A DNA stretch of 11,468 nucleotides from RGIG3528 sp964653855 (GTDB lineage Bacteria; Bacillota; Clostridia; Lachnospirales; Lachnospiraceae), in assembly GCA_964653855.1 (NCBI GenBank), contig CAZZFV010000055.1, forward strand, positions 1 through 11,468. The letters are read 5' to 3'. Positions within the stretch are counted from its first letter, which is position 1. Every line of letters begins with the position of its first letter. Positions 6,119 through 11,468 of this stretch are shown in pieces. The position numbers and the translations under genes were made by a program. The notes under the pieces were generated by a model. The model worked only from the letters and a program-made list of their open reading frames with translations, did no database searches and was not told the origin of the DNA.

Positions 6119-7189
6119 TCAAATCAAACCTCTTGATTTCATGTCTTTAAATGCGGCTATCAGCTTTTTGTTGTCTTCAATGCTCAAAGCGCCCAAATGC
6201 CCGACTCTGAATACTTTGTCTTTCAGCTCACCGCCATTTGGACAAACCCATATATCATACTCATCCTTCAGGATAAGAAAAATATCATAGGCACTTGCCG
6301 TTAACGGATGCAACGGCGTCACGGCATTTGACATTGATTCGGAAAATGTTTCAAAGGGCAAATCTTTTATTCTGTTTCTGAAATCAAGCGCCAAATTGCG
6401 TATTTTTTCGGTTTCTTTTCGAACCCCGCATCGATTGATTTCAACCAATCGTTCATGAATCTGTCTGAGTATTCCGACAGCAGGTGTAAAAGGTGTCTGA
6501 CCTCTTTCCTGATTTTTAAGCGCCTCCTTTAAATCCAGATACATACACTTTGTCTTTGATTTCATTACACGTTCCTCAGCTTTCGGAGATAAAACAATAA
6601 TCGAAATTCCCGGAGGACAAGCCAACGCCTTCTGAGAACCCGTTATCATTACATCTACGCCCAAATCGGCCATGTTAAAATCATCCGCAAGAAAAGAAGA
6701 TATCGCATCTGCGATAAAAAATAACCCATTCCTATGACAGAAATTGCTTATCATATCAATATCATAGTGAACGCCTGTAGATGTTTCGTGAACATTTACA
6801 AGAAACGCCGTATATCCTTTACCTTCATAATCCTTCAGATACTCTTCCTTCAGGGCTTTTCCCGGTTCAAGCTTTATTTCTGTATAAGGAATTTCATGAA
6901 GTTTCAATATTTCAACAAAACGTTCTCCGAAACTTCCTCCATTAACAACCAAGGCTTTATCCTCGCTTGTCAGCATGTTCATAACGGCAGCTTCCATGGA
7001 AGCCGTGCCGGAACCGGTAATAAACACCGCTTTTGACTCATTTGTAGCACCCGCAAACTTTTTTATAAGTCTTTCGTTTTCCGACATAAGTTTCGAAAAT
7101 TCAGCCGTTCTGAAATAAGGGACCTGTTCCGCACCTATAGCACAAATTGCATCCGATGACATTACAGGGCCAACCGTAAAATTAAGCAT
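6119..7189 (-). CDS. Class V aminotransferase (PhnW / alanine-glyoxylate type)
   Basis: A 356-residue PLP enzyme of fold type I. Visible are GSGTASMEAAV (60-70), NVHETSTG (132-139), Asp161 in FIADAISSF for the pyridine nitrogen, the Schiff-base Lys187 in TGSQKALACPPG, and FRVGHLG near the C-terminus for the substrate carboxylate. The layout is that of 2-aminoethylphosphonate:pyruvate and alanine:glyoxylate/serine transaminases; which substrate is used cannot be read from sequence. GAGAGGAC stands before the ATG. It is the last gene of the minus-strand run, 36 bp after a methyltransferase, and ends 5 bp from licD. Next to a cytidylyltransferase and LicD, an amino donor step that makes an aminophosphonate or amino alcohol is the natural reading, but PEP mutase and phosphonopyruvate decarboxylase are not in the window. 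PhnW is therefore a guess rather than an assignment. Confidence 0.8.
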   Translation of the reverse strand: MLNFTVGPVMSSDAICAIGAEQVPYFRTAEFSKLMSENERLIKKFAGATNESKAVFITGSGTASMEAAVMNMLTSEDKALVVNGGSFGERFVEILKLHEIPYTEIKLEPGKALKEEYLKDYEGKGYTAFLVNVHETSTGVHYDIDMISNFCHRNGLFFIADAISSFLADDFNMADLGVDVMITGSQKALACPPGISIIVLSPKAEERVMKSKTKCMYLDLKEALKNQERGQTPFTPAVGILRQIHERLVEINRCGVRKETEKIRNLALDFRNRIKDLPFETFSESMSNAVTPLHPLTASAYDIFLILKDEYDIWVCPNGGELKDKVFRVGHLGALSIEDNKKLIAAFKDMKSRGLI

Positions 7190-7225
7190 TTATCTGTCCT
7201 CTCACCGCTCACCGTATACTAATTG

Positions 7226-7966
7226 TTATCTTCTCAATATAAAATAATACTGAGCCGTCTCATCACGATTGTTTAATCGTCTGTCTTCAAAGGTGAATCC
7301 TTCTTCAACTGTTTTAAAACCTTTATCGATCAATGTATGTTGAAACATTTCCGCATATTCATTTCTTGTACGATATACCGCATTATATATGTCGTTGAGC
7401 TCTTCAGACCAATATTCTTTTAATGTTAAGCGTTCTTCTATTCCTATTGATTCACCGATACATATTATTGTTTCGGGCATACAGACAGATTCTGTTGCGG
7501 ATAAAGTCTTTATAACGTCAAAATCATTTAAATACATCAATGTCCCCATTAAAATCACTCTGCTGAATTTTCCCTCATGATTTTCTTCCATCTTTTCGGC
7601 TATCTGCGTATTTTCCGACACATAAAAGTGTCTGTTTTTTAACTCTTTATTTCTTTCCTTTGCAATTTGTATCATTCCTTCACAAAAATCCGTCCCGCAA
7701 TATTCATCTATCTCCGTTTTTATCGCGTCCGACCATCTTCCTATTCCGCAACCTACATCCAACACTTTTGAGTTTATATTTAATTCCAGTTTCGGTATAA
7801 TTTTTTCAGTCGCTTTTATATTTCGTTCTATAGCAATTTCAGGATTTTTGTCTTGAAGCATTGTTACCGAATACGGATTTGCGTCATTATATTTCTTGGT
7901 ACGCTTTTCAAAAAATTCTCTGGTTGCATCATATAAAATATCCACTTTGTCGTTCTTTAATCTCAT
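7226..7966 (-). CDS. Class I SAM-dependent methyltransferase (second of two)
   Basis: A 246-residue protein with a Rossmann methyltransferase core. Motif I is KVLDVGCGIGRWSDAI (67-82), the acidic residue after strand 2 is Asp93 in YCGTDFCEGMI, and motif IV lies near FSRVILMGTLMYLND. An N-terminal helical extension of about 60 residues precedes the core, and the C-terminal part (ETAQYYFILRR) forms the usual last strand. The methyl acceptor is not readable; the position between a nucleotidyltransferase and an aminotransferase suggests an amine, hydroxyl or phosphonate of the same headgroup. AAGGAG lies 8 nt before the ATG. The gene is visibly AT-rich (27% GC by hand count in 7621-7680). It is not a duplicate of the neighbouring methyltransferase: motif I and the overall plan differ. 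Confidence 0.78.
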   Translation of the reverse strand: MRLKNDKVDILYDATREFFEKRTKKYNDANPYSVTMLQDKNPEIAIERNIKATEKIIPKLELNINSKVLDVGCGIGRWSDAIKTEIDEYCGTDFCEGMIQIAKERNKELKNRHFYVSENTQIAEKMEENHEGKFSRVILMGTLMYLNDFDVIKTLSATESVCMPETIICIGESIGIEERLTLKEYWSEELNDIYNAVYRTRNEYAEMFQHTLIDKGFKTVEEGFTFEDRRLNNRDETAQYYFILRR

Positions 7967-8022
7967 TTCGGAGTCTCCTTTTCAACTTAATATACCGAAC
8001 TCAGACACTATACGTCTTCATT

Positions 8023-8655
8023 TTACTTTTCCGCAACAATTCTTATAATCATGGGATTTTCCTCCCCAAACGGAGCAAAATCGGTATTTTCTTCCGCATA
8101 TCTGATATGAAAACCGATCTTAATCAACCTTTCCAATATTTCATTCATTCTGATAAATCTGCGATAATGATTATTGTAAATATATTCATCTCTTCCGATT
8201 TTTTTGCCTTTTCCGAATAAAGAATCTTTTATACTTCTTACTTCGATACAAATCAATCCTTTTTCTTCCAATGAATTGTATGCATTTTCCAATAATTTTA
8301 TTTCATCACTTAGCGAAATCGCATGTATTGTAAATCTGCTGTAGCAAATATCATATTTCATATGGTAGATATTTGCCGAATTGACAAAATTTTCTTCCAA
8401 AAAGAGGCATTTATGCCCCCGGGATTTTAATTCATTTATGGCAGCGGCAGAAGAATCGACGGCAACAACTTCCAAACCGTTTTTACAGAAAAAAATCGCA
8501 TCTCTTCCGTTTCCGCAACCAAATTCTATTAATCTTTTTCTGTTTTTTACCCAATTCTGCAAAATGTAATCCGCAAAAAGTGTTTCTTTTATAATTTCCT
8601 CATGTTTGCTTTTATAATATTCATTCCAATAATTATCGTTATCTGTGACAATCAT
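8023..8655 (-). CDS. Class I SAM-dependent methyltransferase (first of two)
   Basis: A 210-residue methyltransferase with a compact core: motif I RLIEFGCGNGRDAIFF (41-56), the ribose-binding acid Asp67 in VVAVDSSAAAI, and YDICYSRFTIHAIS as the motif IV region. The G-N-G-R-D-A-x-F form of motif I resembles TehB-like and small-molecule methyltransferases. A run of G before the ATG (GGGGG, 11 nt away) is the ribosome site. It follows the cytidylyltransferase by 68 bp and precedes the second methyltransferase by 56 bp on the same strand, so co-transcription is likely. It is very AT-rich (28% GC by hand count in 8161-8220). The substrate is unknown; methylation of a headgroup is inferred from context only. 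Confidence 0.78.
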   Translation of the reverse strand: MIVTDNDNYWNEYYKSKHEEIIKETLFADYILQNWVKNRKRLIEFGCGNGRDAIFFCKNGLEVVAVDSSAAAINELKSRGHKCLFLEENFVNSANIYHMKYDICYSRFTIHAISLSDEIKLLENAYNSLEEKGLICIEVRSIKDSLFGKGKKIGRDEYIYNNHYRRFIRMNEILERLIKIGFHIRYAEENTDFAPFGEENPMIIRIVAEK

Positions 8656-8723
8656 ATTTATTATGCCCCCTGTTGTAATCTGTCAAATTATACCTCCCGT
8701 CTGCAAGGGTTTTTCCTCAAAAT

Positions 8724-9452
8724 TTAATTTGATATGCCTTCACGTTTCCTTTTTTCCCGGAGTAATAAATAGCCTTCAAACAAATCCAATTCTGCCTGTG
8801 TGGTTATCTTGAAATTGCGATCATCGCCCTTGGAAAAATGCATCGTTCCGCCATTTGCAAAAATTGCATACTGAATTTGTTTTCCAAGCTCACCGAATGA
8901 ACCGTCCGCTATCACCTTATCATATGCATCCATGATATATTTATACCTAAAAGTAAGCGGAAATTGAACTTGCACGATAGTTTCACGGTCGATGCTTTTT
9001 GAAGAACTCTCTTCGTCATCCTTCAGACATGTACTTAAACACATCTGCTGAATTGCCATAGCATTTTGCTTTTCTTTGCATACCTTGATTCCGTCATTGA
9101 TTACCTCATCCGTAACCAAAGGAGCACAGGAACCATGTACCATTACTATGTCATCATCACTGATCTTGTCTTTCAAAAAATTAAGCCCACACACCGTGGA
9201 TTCAGGAAAAGAATTTCCCCCGCTCACAAACCATTTAACTTTTGAAAAGCCATACTTTTCGGAAAGAGCACGGCTTTGCTCTATGTAATCCTTATGACTT
9301 ACAATCTCAATGGCATCTATATTCGGGTTATTTTCAAACTTTTCAATAGTATAAGCCATGATAGGCTTTCCCAAAACTTCAACAAACTGCTTCGGGATTC
9401 CTTTTCCCAAACGCGATCCCACGCCGCCTGCCAGTATAATTGCAACAACCAT
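8724..9452 (-). CDS. Divergent IspD/TarI-like cytidylyltransferase
   Basis: A 242-residue nucleotidyltransferase that by family joins CTP to a phosphorylated (or phosphonate) alcohol. N-terminal LAGGVGSRLGKGIPKQF (7-23), with Arg14 and Lys21, is the triphosphate-binding signature. IDRETIVQVQFPLTF (154-168) corresponds to the D-R-x-x-x-x-x-Q-T-P-Q-x-F segment, and NFKITT (213-218), with Lys215, to the late N-I-K-V-T motif. Two conserved places are changed: the G-G-x-x-R-x-x-S-V segment reads GGNSFPESTV (78-87), lacking the Arg, and the H-D-A-x-R-P motif reads HGSCAP (106-111), lacking both Asp and Arg. It therefore belongs to a divergent branch and is unlikely to be the housekeeping IspD. The start at 9452 is supported by AAAGGGA 8 nt upstream; the frame is open for 33 more codons without conservation. 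It lies next to two methyltransferases and probably supplies LicD. Confidence 0.72.
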   Translation of the reverse strand: MVVAIILAGGVGSRLGKGIPKQFVEVLGKPIMAYTIEKFENNPNIDAIEIVSHKDYIEQSRALSEKYGFSKVKWFVSGGNSFPESTVCGLNFLKDKISDDDIVMVHGSCAPLVTDEVINDGIKVCKEKQNAMAIQQMCLSTCLKDDEESSSKSIDRETIVQVQFPLTFRYKYIMDAYDKVIADGSFGELGKQIQYAIFANGGTMHFSKGDDRNFKITTQAELDLFEGYLLLREKRKREGISN

Positions 9453-9460
9453 ATTATTTG

Positions 9461-9467
9461 TCCCTTT
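9461..9467 (-). promoter_or_regulatory. Ribosome binding site deciding the cytidylyltransferase start
   Basis: AAAGGGA on the minus strand, 8 nt before the ATG at 9452. It favours this start over an in-frame ATG at 9551; the start at 9452 also places the nucleotide-binding strand right at the N-terminus as in IspD and TarI. Confidence 0.6.
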
Positions 9468-9563
9468 GATATCAAGATTTACATTCTCCCGTGTCAGACT
9501 GCTTCTATTTGTTTCATACGCATTTACCCGCATCTGCTTGTACTTCTGCAAATCTTCTAAGCA

Positions 9564-9833
9564 CTATTTTCCTTGCGTATATCTTCTCATTTCCTCTTCT
9601 TTGCGTCTTTTCCTCACCAAATGAATAATAAACGCAATTTCCGTTACCGCAGCAAGCGGAATCGCATACATAAGTATTTCGATAAGCACCGCCTGCCAGA
9701 TACTCACAAGAACAAACGACAATATAAGCAAAAACACAACCCAATACGCATATGCGCCCGCTGCCATAAGTATTGTCATGACAACATCCGTCAAAAATTC
9801 CTTTCCCGAATATTTTGTATAATCAACGCCCAT
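9564..9833 (-). CDS. Small two-helix membrane protein, unknown function
   Basis: I do not recognise this 89-residue protein. It has a short polar start, a long hydrophobic stretch (about 15-47, possibly one kinked or two tightly packed helices), a second hydrophobic helix (about 48-72), then a strongly charged tail HLVRKRRKEEEMRR that would remain in the cytoplasm. There is no cysteine or other catalytic signature. AAAGGA precedes the ATG. It is 60 bp downstream of the nucleoside-hydrolase-like gene and 111 bp upstream of the cytidylyltransferase on the same strand, with no terminator seen on either side, so it is probably co-transcribed with one or both. Confidence 0.6.
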   Translation of the reverse strand: MGVDYTKYSGKEFLTDVVMTILMAAGAYAYWVVFLLILSFVLVSIWQAVLIEILMYAIPLAAVTEIAFIIHLVRKRRKEEEMRRYTQGK

Positions 9834-9893
9834 TTTTGTTTTCCTTTCTTAAAATCCCCCGTTTTCATATGCTTTTGCTATAGCATGCGCTTT

Positions 9894-10823
9894 TTATTTC
9901 ATTCCATAATTAATCTTAAGTTTCGCAAACAAATCTTCCAAATCAAGTCTTACATCAAGCTTATTATATACCCTGATTTTTCTGTTCTTGTCAGAATGCG
10001 TATATGTCATATCACAATTTATATAAGGTGCCGGAATTTCCGTATATCCGTCGTTTCTTTCAATCTCTTCAAGCAAAGCACATACGCAGCCCTCATCCCC
10101 AAGAGTCCAAATATCTCCGTGCGGCCACGAATCAAAAAGAAGCATTTGGCTGTTAAATTCCGCAAGTTGCGTAAACAAATATTCTCCTATTTTTCCGCAA
10201 GGGTAAACCTTATCCTGAAGTTCGGCAATCGACACTGCAAATTGCTTATAAAGAACTCTCGGTATCTGCCACAAAGGCATCTTCGAACCAAAAACGACAT
10301 TTGCGGCATTTATATCCTGCGCAAGATTAAATTCTCCGCCACCGTTCGGATAATCTCCGCCCCCTATCCATATGCAGGTCATCCGTTCGCAAATACGTGG
10401 TTCAAGCAAAATTGCACACGCAAGATCCGTAATCGCTCCCTGGCATCCTATAAAAAGCGGCCTTTCATCTTCACGCATCGCTTCTTCTATAATAAATTTT
10501 GCCGCATCCGTCAGAATCGGCTTTAAATCTTCCCCAATTGCCGTATTTGCACCGGTAAACACAGGGTATTTCCCCATAAGTCCCATAAGCATAAGCACTT
10601 TGTCAACTTCCGCACGGCTTGCCTCCGCAGTTTTATGTTCCGGAAATCTGTCATAATTTGCTTTATCAAAATGTCCCGCAATAATTCCTTTTACGTCAAG
10701 CTTATCGGTCATTAACGCATGCGCCACCGTAAACTGATCATCCGCTTCATTTTTGCAATCGGTATGGATTATATATCTCACTTTTCTTTTATCGGGAACC
10801 GTGAATTTATAATTTTGCCACAT
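9894..10823 (-). CDS. Nucleoside-hydrolase-like (IunH/DUF1593-type) protein
   Basis: A 309-residue protein of the inosine-uridine nucleoside hydrolase superfamily, enzymes that split the N-glycosidic bond using a calcium ion held by a cluster of aspartates. The N-terminal motif, normally D-x-D-x-G-x-D-D, reads IIHTDCKNEADDQF (18-31): the first Asp of the set is replaced, but Asp22 and the Asp-Asp pair 28-29 remain, in the spacing seen in the DUF1593-like branch. Further signatures are LDVKGIIAGHF (42-52), PLFIGCQGAITDLA (122-135) and the GGGEFNLAQDINAANVVF block (162-179), which corresponds to the E-F-N-x-x-x-D-x-x-A-A block of nucleoside hydrolases. No signal peptide is present. AAAGGAG stands before the ATG. 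Because of the changed motif the substrate may be another N-glycoside or O-glycoside; the nearby glycosidases make a sugar-catabolic role possible. Confidence 0.75.
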   Translation of the reverse strand: MWQNYKFTVPDKRKVRYIIHTDCKNEADDQFTVAHALMTDKLDVKGIIAGHFDKANYDRFPEHKTAEASRAEVDKVLMLMGLMGKYPVFTGANTAIGEDLKPILTDAAKFIIEEAMREDERPLFIGCQGAITDLACAILLEPRICERMTCIWIGGGDYPNGGGEFNLAQDINAANVVFGSKMPLWQIPRVLYKQFAVSIAELQDKVYPCGKIGEYLFTQLAEFNSQMLLFDSWPHGDIWTLGDEGCVCALLEEIERNDGYTEIPAPYINCDMTYTHSDKNRKIRVYNKLDVRLDLEDLFAKLKINYGMK

Positions 10824-10928
10824 TATTTACTCCTTTGTTGTGTAATGCCCCAAAAAGATTAAAATTTCCTTTTACCGCAGACATTATTATTTAACTTCCT
10901 TTATCTTACATCAATTTTGCCTTTTTCG

Positions 10929-11347
10929 TTACAATTTTATATATTTCGTTGCGCGTCCCGATCCTATTTTCTTCACTTTCCCCGTCTTCGTCATTTCTCC
11001 GAGAACTGCTTCAACCGTTGTGGGACTTACATCCGGCAGAATTTTGCATATTTCCGCTTTTGAGAGCGGTGTCAGACTTCCGAACACCGTTGCCTCTATT
11101 CGGTTCTTTTTGGTGATTTTTTTGTCCCCAACCACCGCAAAACGTTTGTCAAGCTCTTTGTAACACATATATAACATTGACAAAAAGTTTTCGATAAACG
11201 GAAAATACGTGTTTTCGTTTGTATCCCAACCTGCAGACGAATTTTGTAATGCGTCATAATAATAATTCTTATTTTTCCGCCCGAATCATCCGAAAGCCGA
11301 AACATCATCTCATGCAACTTCAGTATATCTTTTTTCCTCAAATCCAT
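10929..11347 (-). pseudogene. Fic-family gene remnant with the catalytic core deleted
   Basis: Two pieces of a Fic (AMP-transferase) protein lie head to tail in different frames. The first piece (about 11347-11270) reads DILKLHEMMFRLSDDSGGK, like the segment of Fic proteins that precedes the core (L-H-x-x-x-F ... G-G-x-x-K). The second reads NYYYDALQNSSAGWDTNEN and YFPFIENFLSMLYMCYKEL, like the segment after the core (Y-Y-x-A-L-x-x-S-S-x-G-W). It then continues through a typical C-terminal winged helix ending GSGRATKYIKL, with stop at 10929-10931. The frames differ by -1 near 11267. The H-x-F-x-[DE]-G-N-[GK]-R centre and its surroundings, on the order of 100 or more residues, are absent, as is the usual N-terminal region. 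No upstream continuation is found up to the window edge (11348-11468 shows nothing else). It cannot be an active Fic enzyme. Confidence 0.7.
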
Positions 11348-11468
11348 TTTATCATAATTTAAATGAACTTGCCATTTTCTGCATATATTTTTGCATTTTA
11401 TATGCAGATAAAATTTTCATGGGATTTATTTTCTTCATGAAACCGAATAAGTTTTTTTACGTTTATCC

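Noticed and set aside
6119..7189. Firm naming of the aminotransferase as PhnW
   Set aside because: Motifs fit several class V transaminases, and PEP mutase and phosphonopyruvate decarboxylase genes are absent from the window.
8724..9452. Housekeeping IspD of isoprenoid synthesis
   Set aside because: The HDAxRP Asp and Arg and another conserved Arg are missing, and the neighbours are LicD-type surface-polymer and methyltransferase genes.
9573..10526. Long plus-strand open frame of 317 codons
   Set aside because: It lies antisense to the membrane-protein and nucleoside-hydrolase-like genes, is full of Arg, Lys, His and Phe as expected of a shadow frame, and has no family motif.
11250..11290. 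Programmed -1 frameshift at GGAAAAATA joining the two Fic pieces
   Set aside because: The joined product would still lack the whole catalytic core, so a deletion scar is the simpler explanation.
10929..11347. Active Fic toxin-antitoxin module
   Set aside because: No H-x-F-x-x-G-N-x-R motif and no adjacent antitoxin-like gene up to the window edge.

Overview
The window looks like chromosomal DNA of a low-to-mid GC Firmicute, most likely a gut-type clostridium (Lachnospiraceae-like). This is an inference from purine-rich Shine-Dalgarno sites before most genes, sigma-A type promoters, and the protein families present (GUS-type GH2, GH105, LicD, a divergent IspD/TarI-like cytidylyltransferase). 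I see no tRNA, rRNA, CRISPR array, insertion sequence or phage gene.

Layout. 1-444 is non-coding. It holds a possible structured region with several long-range complementarities, a textbook promoter (238-266) and two near-identical 14-bp boxes just downstream. 445-564 is a cut-off Xre-type HTH reading frame that runs directly into a complete GUS-like GH2 glycosidase gene (548-2278, +). Tail to tail with it, overlapping by 97 bp, is a CDP-glycerol-transferase-like GT-B gene (2182-3630, -). Next comes a GH105 unsaturated uronyl hydrolase gene (3806-4939, -). A 334-bp divergent intergenic region with a 60-bp imperfect palindrome separates GH105 from licD (5274-6113, +).

Facing licD, with stops only 5 bp apart, is a minus-strand run. 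In transcription order it is: nucleoside-hydrolase-like gene (10823-9894), two-helix membrane protein (9833-9564), IspD/TarI-like cytidylyltransferase (9452-8724), two different SAM methyltransferases (8655-8023 and 7966-7226) and a class V aminotransferase (7189-6119). At the right end is the wreck of a Fic gene that has lost its catalytic centre (10929-11347, -).

Two themes stand out. One is uronic-acid sugar breakdown: the GH2 enzyme carries the carboxylate-reading N-x-K motif and GH105 acts on unsaturated uronides. The other is a cassette of aminotransferase, two methyltransferases, nucleotidyltransferase and LicD phosphotransferase. Its gene content fits making, methylating, CTP-activating and attaching an amino headgroup (aminophosphonate or amino alcohol) to a surface glycan. 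No known cassette of exactly this make-up comes to my mind. The headgroup chemistry is inferred, and no phosphonate-forming genes (PepM, Ppd) lie in the window. The methyltransferase part is clearly more AT-rich than the glycosidase genes, which suggests separate origins.
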